DNA of 64,000 nt from NCBI RefSeq assembly GCF_024029435.1, contig NZ_CP097118.1:434001-498000 (forward strand), in the 5' to 3' direction. The position numbers and the translations under genes are program-made. The notes under the pieces were generated by a model. That model saw nothing but the letters and a program-made list of their open reading frames with translations, was not told where the DNA came from and did not search any database. Position 1 is the stretch's first letter; each line of letters starts with the position of its first letter. This document shows, piece after piece, positions 17,513 to 26,100 of this stretch. Source of the stretch: Fructilactobacillus hinvesii (GTDB lineage Bacteria > Bacillota > Bacilli > Lactobacillales > Lactobacillaceae).

Positions 17513-17920
17513 TTAGTAGTTAAGATCGAGTTCTTCTTGGGTATCGTGGCCATCGTCGTGACGTCCCTTTTTCCCGTGGAGAAACCCATCGATCAGTTGA
17601 TAAATTTCGTACCGGTCGTTGCCGGTTAACAGCTGCTCGTTAAAGTAAAGTTCCGTGCCGGAAATAAACAGTTTCGATAAATCCGTTTTTTCGCTGTCAA
17701 CTCGACCACTGAGGTAGTCCATGGAGATTCCAAAGTAGGTAGCGAGCTTTTTAACTTCTATGTAAGACGGATTGCGGATGCCGCGTTCCCAGTTGCCAAT
17801 TTGGGATGCGGTATTTTCGTGCCGTTTGTCGCTCGGAAACATATCATTGAGTTCGTGAGCAAGCTCAGCGAGGGTAATGTGCTTCCCGGTTCGTAATGCT
17901 TTGAGTCTTTCTGGGAACAT
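17513..17920 (-). CDS. XRE-family helix-turn-helix regulator
   Basis: A 135-residue protein. The N-terminal Cro/CI HTH spans about residues 4-70, ending in the typical ATYFGISMDYLSGR. A loop insertion in the HTH (NDMFPSDKRHENTASQIGNWERG) is characteristic of a lactobacillus subgroup. The acidic, His-rich C-terminal tail has no recognised domain. The start is ATG 17920 behind AAAGGAGG. First gene of the minus-strand trio; it may control that operon and is divergent from RNase Y. Confidence 0.88.
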   Translation of the reverse strand: MFPERLKALRTGKHITLAELAHELNDMFPSDKRHENTASQIGNWERGIRNPSYIEVKKLATYFGISMDYLSGRVDSEKTDLSKLFISGTELYFNEQLLTGNDRYEIYQLIDGFLHGKKGRHDDGHDTQEELDLNY

Positions 17921-18046
17921 ATAACGACCTCCTTTTTCTTAATATTATACTTCATCCGGGGTTAAATGACAGGGGGCCTCGTTTTAAATTAGCCGGTTAA
18001 ATGGTATGATTAAAGTACGAAAATTACTAGAGAGGGGAGGGATTTG

Positions 18047-19636
18047 ATGCTTTATGTGGTGATTGCCCTCGTGATGTTAGTTCTCGGGCTGGTGGTTGGC
18101 TACGGACGGGAGAACCATCAGCTGAATCACCGGCTCTCGCAAGCTACTGCGAAGGTAGAGCAGTTGGAACAGGAGAACCAACGTCAGATTAAAGCAACCG
18201 TGGCGGCCATTCAGAAAAAAGTCGAGGATGAAGTGTTAGAACACCAAGCAGAAGTCAATGAAGAGATTGATGCTCAGGTTGCCGAAAATCAGCTACGCCA
18301 GGAGCGGATTGATTTTCAGTCTAAAAGTTTGCAAAGTTTTGCTAATCGGTTGGATAAGAGTGAACAGAATCTGCAACGAAGCCAAGCAGATTTGCACGAA
18401 CTAAAACAGACCATCACGACCACTCGTGAACAGGCCGAACAGTTGCAACAGCAACGAACCGACTTGTTACATGAGAAGAGTGGGTTACTCCCAGAACAGG
18501 CCCAAGAAACCGTGTTGAACACGACCAAAACGGCTTTACAACAGGACTACGATCAATCAGTCCGAGATGAACACGAAGAAAACGTTCTGAACGCGACTAA
18601 GGAAGCCCGTCAGTTGATGGTTGAAGCAATTCAAAATGGCCCGATTGACGTTCCCCGTGACCACATTGATCGCAACGTGATTATTCCAGATGAGGGAATG
18701 CGGAATAAGATTATCGGAAAGAATGAGCAACGGCTCCGGTTGTTAGAAACGTTGATTGGCGTTGATCTAATTTTTAATCCCGATAGTCCTGAAACGTTGA
18801 TTATTAGTACCAATGACCCGATTCGTCGTGAGATTGCCCGGGGAGTGATCAACGAATTAATTACGGCTCGGCAACTTAACAATGCGGTAATTGAGAACGT
18901 GGTTCGGAGTACCGAACGGCAAATTATTTCCCAATTGCGGTTAATTGGAGAAGAAACCTGTGCCAACCTGCACCTAGGTTGGGTTCATCCGGACTTGATG
19001 AAACTGATTGGGCGGTTGCAATACCGTACTAGTTATGGACAAAATGTTTTGCAACACTCAGTGGAAGTCGCAGAAATCTGCGGGATGATGGCCACTGAGC
19101 TTGGAACCAACGTGCGGTTAGCCAAACGCGCCGGATTACTGCATGACATTGGTAAGGCAGTTGACCGCGAAGTCAACGGAACCCACGTGGAGCTGGGCGT
19201 TCAGATTGCCAAAGCTTATGGAGAAGATGAAACCGTGGTGGAAGCCATTGCTGCTTCTCACGGTGACGTTGATTCAGAGACTACCATTTCCGTATTAGTT
19301 CGGGTGGCAGACTCCATGTCTGGTGCTCGTCCGGGCGCTCGAAGTGAGTCAGTGGAAGAATATCTAAATCGGCTCAAGGGGCTCGAACGAATTGCTAATG
19401 CTCATCCAGAGGTCAAAGATAGTTATGCCATTCAGGCTGGCCGAGAAATCCGGATGATGGTTGATCCAAAGGCTAGTGATGATCAGCAAACGGCTCAGTT
19501 AGCCCAACAGGTTTGTGCGCAAATTGAAAATGAACTGACCTATCCTGGTAAGATTAAGGTCACGGCGATTCGTCGTTCCAATGCCGTCCAGTACGTAGGT
19601 GGGAAACAGCCACCGCGCAAAAAACACGCTAGTTAA
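18047..19636 (+). CDS. rny: Ribonuclease Y (membrane-anchored endoribonuclease)
   Basis: A 529-residue RNase Y with an N-terminal membrane anchor (about 1-22), a long coiled coil rich in Q/E (about 25-205), a KH-like domain and an HD phosphohydrolase domain with LLHDIGK. It initiates mRNA decay at the membrane. The KH loop, normally G-R-E-G, reads G-K-N-E here (in MRNKIIGKNEQRLR), so the GXXG motif is degenerate. The start is ATG 18047, six bases after GGAGG; a TTG three bases earlier is less likely. It is monocistronic and followed by a terminator. Confidence 0.93.
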   Translation: MLYVVIALVMLVLGLVVGYGRENHQLNHRLSQATAKVEQLEQENQRQIKATVAAIQKKVEDEVLEHQAEVNEEIDAQVAENQLRQERIDFQSKSLQSFANRLDKSEQNLQRSQADLHELKQTITTTREQAEQLQQQRTDLLHEKSGLLPEQAQETVLNTTKTALQQDYDQSVRDEHEENVLNATKEARQLMVEAIQNGPIDVPRDHIDRNVIIPDEGMRNKIIGKNEQRLRLLETLIGVDLIFNPDSPETLIISTNDPIRREIARGVINELITARQLNNAVIENVVRSTERQIISQLRLIGEETCANLHLGWVHPDLMKLIGRLQYRTSYGQNVLQHSVEVAEICGMMATELGTNVRLAKRAGLLHDIGKAVDREVNGTHVELGVQIAKAYGEDETVVEAIAASHGDVDSETTISVLVRVADSMSGARPGARSESVEEYLNRLKGLERIANAHPEVKDSYAIQAGREIRMMVDPKASDDQQTAQLAQQVCAQIENELTYPGKIKVTAIRRSNAVQYVGGKQPPRKKHAS

Positions 19637-19664
19637 AATCCGTTCCGATGAGGACGGATTTTTT
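19635..19664 (+). terminator. Terminator after rny
   Basis: AAAATCCGT (19635-19643) pairs with ACGGATTTT (19654-19662), followed by T residues. It overlaps the stop codon. Confidence 0.85.
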
Positions 19665-19735
19665 AGTTATTGTGACATTTCTACTAAGAATGTTTGGGGC
19701 AAACCGGCTTTGCCACAGCAAACTTAGACCAGTAG

Positions 19736-19765
19736 TTGAGTTTTAGAGAACGTTCTCGCTATAAT
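19736..19765 (+). promoter_or_regulatory. ECF operon promoter with 12-bp palindrome in the spacer
   Basis: TTGAGT (19736-19741), an 18-base spacer and TATAAT (19760-19765). The spacer contains the perfect palindrome GAGAACGTTCTC (19746-19757). It matches 12 of 14 cre consensus positions, failing at the two outermost, so CcpA or another LacI-family repressor may bind. Confidence 0.7.
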
Positions 19766-19801
19766 AGATGTTAATTTATAAAAGTGCGAAGGAGCATGAA
19801 C

Positions 19802-20395
19802 ATGATTAGACAAACGAAGGCGTTTCACCTCGCCATTTTGGCGTTGTTAATTGCAATCATCATTTTACAAAGTTTTGTTCCATTTTTAGGCTACATTCCA
19901 GTTGGTCCAGTTAACATCACCATCGTTCAAATCACCGTGATCATTGCGGCCGTTCTTCTAGGTCCGAAAGATGGAGCCCTCCTCGGGCTCGTGTGGGGAG
20001 GTTTGTCCTGGATTAGAGCCTTTGCAGCCCCGACCAGTCCAGTTAGTACGCTGGTGTTTACAAACCCACTGATTTCGGTAGTTCCACGGGTATTAGTCGG
20101 TTTTCTGGCTGGTTATGTTTTTCTGTGGTTAACGAAGGCGCATTGGCACCAACTATGGGCACTCGTTGTCACTGGTGGTGTCGGAGCGGCTTTAAATACC
20201 ATTTTGGTGGTAGGTTTGATTGCCCTGTTGTATCGCACCCCAGCAGTAGCCCATGCCTATGGGGTTGCTAATCCGAGTTTGTTGACAAAGGTTTTGATGG
20301 GGCTGGTCGGTACCAATGGGATTCCGGAATTAATCTTGTCAGCGATTGTGGTTCCCATCATTGCGACCCCCTTGTTAAAATTATGGCGTCGGTAG
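19802..20395 (+). CDS. ECF transporter substrate-binding S component (possibly pantothenate type)
   Basis: A 198-residue membrane protein with six hydrophobic segments and the ECF S-component pattern: FLGYIPVGPVNITIVQITVII, then LGPKDGALLGLVWGG and a conserved NPLISVVPRVLVG helix. This set resembles PanT-like S components, but vitamin specificity cannot be fixed by eye. The start is ATG 19802, seven bases after GAAGGAG; upstream in-frame GTG and ATG codons overlap that site. It heads an operon with its own EcfA1, EcfA2 and EcfT, so it looks like a dedicated transporter or the genome's shared energy module. Confidence 0.85.
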   Translation: MIRQTKAFHLAILALLIAIIILQSFVPFLGYIPVGPVNITIVQITVIIAAVLLGPKDGALLGLVWGGLSWIRAFAAPTSPVSTLVFTNPLISVVPRVLVGFLAGYVFLWLTKAHWHQLWALVVTGGVGAALNTILVVGLIALLYRTPAVAHAYGVANPSLLTKVLMGLVGTNGIPELILSAIVVPIIATPLLKLWRR

Positions 20396-20410
20396 TCAAA
20401 GGAGTAACGA

Positions 20411-21253
20411 ATGGAAAAAGAAACGGGCATCGCCTTTGAACACGTCCATTTTCGGTACCCATATCAGCCGGACCCCACCTTTCAGGACGTTAATTTTCAA
20501 ATTTCAGCGGGGCAGTGGGTGTCGCTGTTAGGGGGGAATGGTAGTGGTAAATCAACCCTGTTAAAACTATTAGTAGGGTTAGAGCTCCCTGCCAGCGGGA
20601 CCATTCGAATTAACGGGCAAGTGGTTCAGCCCATCAATCAGGCGGTAAACCAGACGGTAGGAATGGTCTTTCAGGATCCAGATAATCAATTTGTGGGGGC
20701 CACCGTGGCTGACGACGTGGCGTTTGGGTTAGCAAATCAAAATTTAACCCACACGGAGTTACAAAACCGCGTACAAGCAGCGCTACAGTTGGTTGATATG
20801 GAAACGACGTTAGCACAAGCTCCGGAACAATTATCAGGAGGCCAAAAGCAACGGGTGGCCGTTGCCAGTGTGATTGCCCGCCGGCCCCAGGTGTTGTTAC
20901 TGGATGAGGTGACCAGCATGCTGGATCCGCAGGGACGACAGGAGTTAGTGGCCCGGTTGCACCAGTTACACCAGCAATTCGGCATAACTGTCCTGGAAGT
21001 AACCCATAACCCCAACGAAGCGGCTTTAGCTGACAACGTGGTGGTTTTACACGCCGGTCAAATTGCAATGCAAGGAGCACCAACCACGGTCTTTGCTCAC
21101 TGTGAGCAACTAGAAAAATGGGGCTTGCAAGCGCCATTGCGGTATCGATTACAAAACTGGTTGAAAAACCATAATTATCCAATTTCAGCTGAGCAAGCAG
21201 CGAGCAACGAGAGTTTGAGGAATGCGATATGGCAATTGAAATCAAAAATTTAA
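20411..21253 (+). CDS. ecfA1: ECF transporter ATPase EcfA1
   Basis: A 280-residue ATPase of the ECF (CbiO-like) class with Walker A GGNGSGKST (about residues 37-45), the Q-loop in VFQDPDNQFVGATV typical of ECF ATPases, signature LSGGQKQR, Walker B LLLDEVTSMLDP and H-loop VTHNP. It powers vitamin uptake together with EcfA2 and EcfT. The start is ATG 20411, 15 bases after the S gene, behind AAAGGAG. Its 3' end overlaps ecfA2 by 25 bases. Confidence 0.93.
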   Translation: MEKETGIAFEHVHFRYPYQPDPTFQDVNFQISAGQWVSLLGGNGSGKSTLLKLLVGLELPASGTIRINGQVVQPINQAVNQTVGMVFQDPDNQFVGATVADDVAFGLANQNLTHTELQNRVQAALQLVDMETTLAQAPEQLSGGQKQRVAVASVIARRPQVLLLDEVTSMLDPQGRQELVARLHQLHQQFGITVLEVTHNPNEAALADNVVVLHAGQIAMQGAPTTVFAHCEQLEKWGLQAPLRYRLQNWLKNHNYPISAEQAASNESLRNAIWQLKSKI

Positions 21254-22104
21254 CTCATGTTTACCAAGAACATTCCCACGCGCGCACGGCCTTACAGTCA
21301 ATTAATTTAACCATTCCCACCCAGCAAATTACTGCAATCGTTGGAAAAACCGGCAGTGGTAAATCAACCTTGATTAAGCATTTAAACGGACTGTTACAGC
21401 CGACCACTGGAAGCGTCTGGCTGGACCACCTGCAATTAACTGCTCGAAGTTCGGCTCGTGATTTACAGCAGGTTCGGCGCAAGGTAGGAATGGTATTTCA
21501 GAATCCAGGCCGCCAGTTGTTTGCTAAGACGGTGTTAGCGGATGTGATGTCGGGGCCGCTCGCTTTAGGAATGGAGCGCACGACTGCTCAGCGCCAGGCG
21601 CAACGGGCGTTAGAACTTGTTCATTTTCCGGTAGCGCTCAAAGACCAGGATCCGGTGTTACTATCTGGAGGTCAACAACGGCGCGCTGCCATGGCGGGAG
21701 TGTTAGTCCTTAATCCTCAGGTGGTGATTTTTGATGAACCGACGGCGGGATTAGACGGACAGGGGCAACGCGAATTAGAAGAATTGTTGCAAACCCTGCA
21801 CGCGGAAGGGCGCACGTTGATTGTGGTGACTCATGAAATGGAACTCGTGGCTCGCTTGGCCAGTCAAGTGATCGTCTTAGCCGCGGGAGAATTAGCGTTT
21901 ACTGGTACGCCCCAAAGCTTGTTTACCGAACACCAAGAGCTCATGACGGCTACAAATCTATTGCTTCCAGAGCCACTTCGGTTGGCCCAACAGCTAGCAC
22001 CCCAGGCCGCTTCCACTGCATTGCCGTTGACGGAAGCAGAACTTCAGAGGTGGCTGTTACGGCAACTAGGAAAGGATGAACGCCATGGCACAGCGACAAA
22101 ATAA
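21229..22104 (+). CDS. ecfA2: ECF transporter ATPase EcfA2
   Basis: A 291-residue ATPase with Walker A GKTGSGKST, VFQNPGRQLFAKTV at the Q-loop, signature LSGGQQRRAAM, Walker B VIFDEPTAGLD and H-loop VTHEM. It pairs with EcfA1 as the heterodimeric motor. ATG 21229 overlaps the end of ecfA1, which indicates translational coupling. Its end overlaps the start region of ecfT by 20 bases. Confidence 0.93.
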   Translation: MAIEIKNLTHVYQEHSHARTALQSINLTIPTQQITAIVGKTGSGKSTLIKHLNGLLQPTTGSVWLDHLQLTARSSARDLQQVRRKVGMVFQNPGRQLFAKTVLADVMSGPLALGMERTTAQRQAQRALELVHFPVALKDQDPVLLSGGQQRRAAMAGVLVLNPQVVIFDEPTAGLDGQGQRELEELLQTLHAEGRTLIVVTHEMELVARLASQVIVLAAGELAFTGTPQSLFTEHQELMTATNLLLPEPLRLAQQLAPQAASTALPLTEAELQRWLLRQLGKDERHGTATK

Positions 22105-22861
22105 TTGGATCTGGCAGCTAACGCCCGGCACGCAGCTTTTTAGTTTCCTGGTGGTGCTGGTGACCGTTTTTGTGAACTACCGATTAGGAATAGCGGGAGG
22201 GTTATTGCTCGTGAGCGTGCTTCTCGTTATGCTTGCGGGATTTAACTTTCGCCATTTTTTTCACCGTATCTGGGTGTTTGGCTTTTTTTTGGTGCTGACG
22301 GCGTTATTACAACTCTGTTTGGTTCAGCAAGGAACGGTGCTCTGGCGGTGGGGCATTTTCCAAGTGACGAGTGGAAGTTTGATCGCTGCGTTACTAATGT
22401 TAGCTAAGTTTGGTACGGCACTAATTCTGGTGAATTTATTGACGTTATTGGCTAATCCGGTGGCAATGACCGCTGCGTGTGAGCGGGCTCTTGCTCCCCT
22501 GCAAAAAATTGGGATTCCGGTCGGAGACGTTGCCTTAACTTTAAGCATTGCGTTTCGGTTTTTGCCGACTTTAACAGCTGAGTTTCAAATGGTGACAGCG
22601 GCCCAACAAGCCCGCGGAATTACGTACCGGACGGGACTACTACGACGCCGCGTTCAAGCCTTATTGGCCGTTTTTTTGCCGGTCTTAGTCAATAGTTTTA
22701 GGCGAGCTGAGGATTTGGCCACAGCCATGTTGTTACGCGGTTACGATGGCAAACATTCCTTGCCCCAGTACCTAGTACCCCACCGCACGGTTAGTGACTG
22801 GCTGACCAGTGGGATTAGCATTGGAACTTTAATCTTAATTATTTTTTTAAACTACATGTAA
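22085..22861 (+). CDS. ecfT: ECF transporter transmembrane protein EcfT
   Basis: A 258-residue membrane protein, the coupling subunit of the ECF complex. It has five hydrophobic segments and the cytoplasmic coupling helices bearing the two A-R-G-type signatures: QQARGI and, in variant form, LLRGYDG. The start is ATG 22085, nine bases after GGAAAGG; the in-frame ATG at 22076 abuts that site. Last gene of the operon, with a perfect palindromic terminator touching its stop codon. Confidence 0.92.
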   Translation: MAQRQNNWIWQLTPGTQLFSFLVVLVTVFVNYRLGIAGGLLLVSVLLVMLAGFNFRHFFHRIWVFGFFLVLTALLQLCLVQQGTVLWRWGIFQVTSGSLIAALLMLAKFGTALILVNLLTLLANPVAMTAACERALAPLQKIGIPVGDVALTLSIAFRFLPTLTAEFQMVTAAQQARGITYRTGLLRRRVQALLAVFLPVLVNSFRRAEDLATAMLLRGYDGKHSLPQYLVPHRTVSDWLTSGISIGTLILIIFLNYM

Positions 22862-22896
22862 AAAAGCAGTTATTTCCTAGGAAATAACTGCTTTTT
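22861..22896. terminator. Bidirectional terminator (36-base perfect palindrome)
   Basis: Two 18-base arms with no spacer (22861-22896) between the converging ecfT and phosphoesterase genes, with A and T flanks on both sides. Confidence 0.92.
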
Positions 22897-22899
22897 GGC

Positions 22900-24453
22900 T
22901 TATTTGATAACTTTAAAGTTGCGACTGTGATCAGCTTGGATGTGGGGATGTTTTTGGAGGTACTTGGCAATCAAATTACTCATCGTAATCGTGTTGTACC
23001 GTAATACTTTATCCTCGTTATACATCGGATAGTGGCCTCCGCCAACCGCGCGGTAGGTGTTTAAAGCAATCTTAAGTTTCATTTTGTTGGTAATTGGTTT
23101 TCCGTGGTAGGTCGGATTTAAAACTCGTTTTCCAATGGGGTTTGACACCTTGATGGTGTATTTAATGCCACCGTACATATCGTAATTGTAGTCCCGGATC
23201 TTCGGGTGGTGATACTTAGGATCAACGATGATTTGGTCGTTTTTAATCGTAAAGTACTCGGCCGTTTTTTCAAGGGCGGCCTTTAAATCCGCTCCGCTAA
23301 TCTCTAACAATGAGAGGGTGTTCGGATAAACATAGTTGGTGATAATGTTACGCATCGTGATGGGATTTTCGAACCCGCGCGCTTCGTTGGAGAAAAGTGC
23401 CGTTGCCGAAATGTCGCATCCCATCGTTTCCATCTGGACCTTTTGAATGAAGTTTACGAAGGCTGAGCCGTGCAGGCGGACCTGGAAAGGGTCGTCGTAG
23501 GTCATGCTACCATCAATATCTGCGAGAGGTAATGACAGCCACTTCTCCACGTTAGCTTCCGTTGTTTTAAAACTCGTAGCCGTTTCCGGGTCTGGTTTAG
23601 CGTCCCCCGTTTTAATCAACTTTTGGTGACTCTTTTGAATCTGATAGTGACCGTTCCCCCGCTCTAAATCAAGTTGGATGCGGCCAACGTAGCTCCCCCG
23701 GTGGCCCGGTTGCACGTAGGGAATACCAAAGAGTTTCCCGGCCAATGCCCGGTGCTGGTGTCCCGTTGCCATTACATCAATCCCTGGCACATCCTTCATA
23801 ATTGCATATGCTTCGTTTTCACCGTCAATTTTGTCGTTCGGTTTCCCGTCACTAAGATCGCGTTCAAAGCCACCGTGGTATAAAACCACGACCACATCTG
23901 CTTTTTGCCGCATTTCTGGCACGTACTTTTGGGCGGCTTCTAGTGCGGAGATGAACTTCAGACCGTGAATGCTCGCCTGGTTTTCCCAGGCATCCACGGA
24001 TTGGGTGGTTAGGCCGAGCACGGCGACTTTTAAGTCTCCAAAGCTTTTAATTGCGTAGGGAGCACCAAACGCTGGGGTTCCGTCCGCGTTTAAAATGTTA
24101 GCTGAGATGAACTGTCGCTGACTACCCTGAATCGCGTGTTTAAGGTAGTCTTGACCGTAGTTAAACTCATGATTGCCAATCGTACCAAAGTCGTAAGCAA
24201 CGCTATTGAAGGCGGCATTGATGGCAGTCGGGGCGGAAGCTTTTTCGACCTCTGCTTGGTAGTAGGCGAGGGGCGACCCCTCTAAAAAGTCACCGTCATC
24301 AAGGGTTAAGTGGTACTCACTTTTTTCCTGTTCCCGCTTTAAAATGGTGGCTGCCTTTTCCAGCCCAAAGGGAAGATTGGCGTGGGGCTTAACGTAGTTT
24401 GTGGGTGCCAAAAACCCATGCGTGTCGCTGGTGGTTAAGATTGTCAATTTCAT
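22900..24453 (-). CDS. 5'-nucleotidase/2',3'-cyclic phosphodiesterase-type metallophosphoesterase
   Basis: A 517-residue two-domain enzyme. The N-terminal calcineurin-like domain has TSDTHG, DDGDFLEGSP, GNHEFNYG and GHQHR metal-binding motifs; the C-terminal 5'-nucleotidase domain covers about 330-500 and includes RAVGGGHYPMYN. Homologues hydrolyse nucleotides or cyclic nucleotides, usually outside the cell. This protein has no signal peptide, anchor or sorting motif, so it should be cytoplasmic. The start is ATG at 24453 after a GGAGGG stretch. Monocistronic. Confidence 0.88.
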   Translation of the reverse strand: MKLTILTTSDTHGFLAPTNYVKPHANLPFGLEKAATILKREQEKSEYHLTLDDGDFLEGSPLAYYQAEVEKASAPTAINAAFNSVAYDFGTIGNHEFNYGQDYLKHAIQGSQRQFISANILNADGTPAFGAPYAIKSFGDLKVAVLGLTTQSVDAWENQASIHGLKFISALEAAQKYVPEMRQKADVVVVLYHGGFERDLSDGKPNDKIDGENEAYAIMKDVPGIDVMATGHQHRALAGKLFGIPYVQPGHRGSYVGRIQLDLERGNGHYQIQKSHQKLIKTGDAKPDPETATSFKTTEANVEKWLSLPLADIDGSMTYDDPFQVRLHGSAFVNFIQKVQMETMGCDISATALFSNEARGFENPITMRNIITNYVYPNTLSLLEISGADLKAALEKTAEYFTIKNDQIIVDPKYHHPKIRDYNYDMYGGIKYTIKVSNPIGKRVLNPTYHGKPITNKMKLKIALNTYRAVGGGHYPMYNEDKVLRYNTITMSNLIAKYLQKHPHIQADHSRNFKVIK

Positions 24454-24656
24454 GTGCAGCCCTCCATCGGATTGTAGAATGTTTAAATTATAATATTAAA
24501 AAGCACCTGTGTAAATTAAGTAAAGTAATTATTAAGTTTTATAAAGGGACGTTGAACTCTGGGTTTTATATGATAAGATAGAGTTGTCTAATAAATAGTC
24601 AATATTTGTCAGACGTACTTTAGGTCACATGCTTTGCATGAGGAGGTAGGCTGATA

Positions 24657-25052
24657 ATGTTAAACTTATATGTTGCACCAAGCAGCGCATCTAGTCGGAA
24701 AGCTCGGGCTTGGTTAAAAGATCACGATATTCCCTTTAAAGAAAGAAACATTAACTCGAAACCATTAAATGCTGCCGAAGTAAAACACATTTTACGGTTA
24801 ACTGAAAATGGGAGTGAAGACATCATCTCCACTCGTTCTAACATTTTCAAGAAGCTGCACTTAAACTTAGATGACTTATCATTAACTGAATTAGTGGACT
24901 TACTGGTTAAGTACCCTGATTTAATTAAACGTCCCATTATCTTCGATGACAAGCGGTTGGAAGTGGGTTATAACGAAGAAGAAATTCGGCGCTTCTTACC
25001 ACGCAGCATTCGGAAGGCAGAACTTAAAGAATTAGAAGCAAAATTAAGTTAA
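24657..25052 (+). CDS. spx: Spx-family regulator lacking the CXXC redox switch
   Basis: A 131-residue ArsC/Spx-fold protein. The thioredoxin-like start reads LYVAPSSASSRKARAWL, where Spx normally has Cys10 and Cys13; here both are serine (AGC and AGT codons). The RPI motif (KRPIIFDDKRLEVGYNEEEIRRFLPR region, residues 90-116) is intact, so binding to the RNA polymerase alpha C-terminal domain is plausible. The start is ATG behind GAGGAGG, preceded by a small CATGC/GCATG hairpin. TTGAAC (24552) with TAAGAT (24574) is a possible promoter. It probably acts independently of thiol stress. Confidence 0.9.
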   Translation: MLNLYVAPSSASSRKARAWLKDHDIPFKERNINSKPLNAAEVKHILRLTENGSEDIISTRSNIFKKLHLNLDDLSLTELVDLLVKYPDLIKRPIIFDDKRLEVGYNEEEIRRFLPRSIRKAELKELEAKLS

Positions 25053-25061
25053 ATTACGAAG

Positions 25062-25087
25062 GGCGCCTGATTTAGGGCGTCTTTTTT
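25062..25087 (+). terminator. Weak terminator after spx
   Basis: GGCGCC pairs with GGCGTC (one G-U pair) around an 8-9 base loop, followed by T6. It may allow read-through into the HAD gene. Confidence 0.6.
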
Positions 25088-25102
25088 GATTGGAGTAAAA
25101 GC

Positions 25103-25906
25103 ATGATTAAAATGATCGCACTGGATTTAGACAATACCCTGCTAAATTCGCAAAAACAAATCAGTCCTGCTAACGAACAGGCTTTGTGCCAATTACACGC
25201 CGCAGGGACTAAGATTGTACTGTGTACAGGGCGACCTATCAACGCCATCCGGAATTACATTGAACAACTAGGTTTGACGGAGTCAGGTGATGCTACGATT
25301 ACCTTTAATGGTGGTCTCGTGATTGAAAATTCGACTCGTAAGGTCCTATTTCAACAGGGAATGAGCCGCGCTGATTTACAACCTTTATACCAGTTTGCTC
25401 AAGCTCAGGAAGTTCCTTTGGACGTTTTAGATTTTACCCAGGTTTATCCGGTAACTGATCTGGGCCGTTCAATCTATCAAAAAAAGCTCAACGGGAAGAT
25501 CCAGTTTCAACCCCGCACATTTGCGTACCTTCCGGACGAAGAATATGCGAAGGGAATCATTGCTAATCAAGCTGCTAAATTAGATCGGCTGCAACGGGTG
25601 GTTCCAGAGACAGTCAATCAGTGTTACCACATCGTTCGGTCCCAACCAGAAATCTGGGAGTTTCTCCCCCCACAGGTTGATAAATCCGTCGGGTTAAACG
25701 CATTATTAGCGCACTTTGGCTGGGATTTTTCGAATCTAATGGCCTTTGGGGACGCAGAGAATGACGCCGGGATGTTAGCAAAAGCTAGTGTCGGAGTGGC
25801 GATGGCTAATGCCACTCCAGCGATTAAACGGATTGCTAATCAAGCAACGACTAGCAACGATCAGGATGGGGTGGCGACGTTTGTCCAACGCTATTTCCAA
25901 CCATAA
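25103..25906 (+). CDS. HAD-superfamily Cof-type sugar/phosphate phosphatase
   Basis: A 267-residue Cof/YidA-type HAD hydrolase: motif I DLDNTLLNS (residues 7-15), motif II CTGRP, the C2B cap in the middle, motif III Lys in VDKSVGLNALL and motif IV FGDAENDAGML. These enzymes dephosphorylate sugar phosphates or related metabolites in the cytoplasm; specificity is not predictable. The start is ATG 25103, seven bases after GGAG. It follows spx by 50 bases with only a weak terminator between. Confidence 0.9.
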   Translation: MIKMIALDLDNTLLNSQKQISPANEQALCQLHAAGTKIVLCTGRPINAIRNYIEQLGLTESGDATITFNGGLVIENSTRKVLFQQGMSRADLQPLYQFAQAQEVPLDVLDFTQVYPVTDLGRSIYQKKLNGKIQFQPRTFAYLPDEEYAKGIIANQAAKLDRLQRVVPETVNQCYHIVRSQPEIWEFLPPQVDKSVGLNALLAHFGWDFSNLMAFGDAENDAGMLAKASVGVAMANATPAIKRIANQATTSNDQDGVATFVQRYFQP

Positions 25907-25973
25907 TAAGTAAACTTTAACTATTTATTTAGCTCATTTTCACTTGAAAAACGAAGATTATTCAAAAAAGTTG

Positions 25974-26001
25974 TTGACTTCCTGCTTTTTTCCTGTATAT
26001 T
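25974..26001 (+). promoter_or_regulatory. Promoter of the EIIC-like permease leader
   Basis: TTGACT (25974-25979), a 16-base spacer and TATATT (25996-26001) preceded by TG. The 67 bases between the HAD stop and this promoter show nothing else. Confidence 0.75.
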
Positions 26002-26027
26002 AATAAAAAACGTAAAGGAGTCCGATC

Positions 26028-26099
26028 ATGAAAAAAATGATGAATTTTACTGATAACGTCTTAGTCTTGAGCTTAATTAACGAAATTATTATTCGTTAA
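26028..26099 (+). CDS. Leader peptide rich in Leu/Val/Ile (attenuator)
   Basis: A 23-codon frame, seven bases after a perfect AAAGGAG. The second half reads VLVLSLINEIIIR, containing nine branched-chain residues with three consecutive ATT (Ile) codons near its end. The stop codon touches the first attenuator hairpin. It lies between a promoter and a terminator that precedes an EIIC-like permease. I read it as a sensor of branched-chain, especially isoleucyl, tRNA charging. Confidence 0.74.
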   Translation: MKKMMNFTDNVLVLSLINEIIIR

Positions 26100-26100
26100 T

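Noticed and set aside
19746..19757. LexA/SOS box at GAGAACGTTCTC
   Set aside because: The Gram-positive LexA box needs CGAAC separated by four bases from GTTCG; here the half sites are adjacent.
24399..24581. Short plus-strand frame between the phosphoesterase and spx genes
   Set aside because: It overlaps the start of the phosphoesterase gene, has no ribosome binding site and no recognisable protein character.
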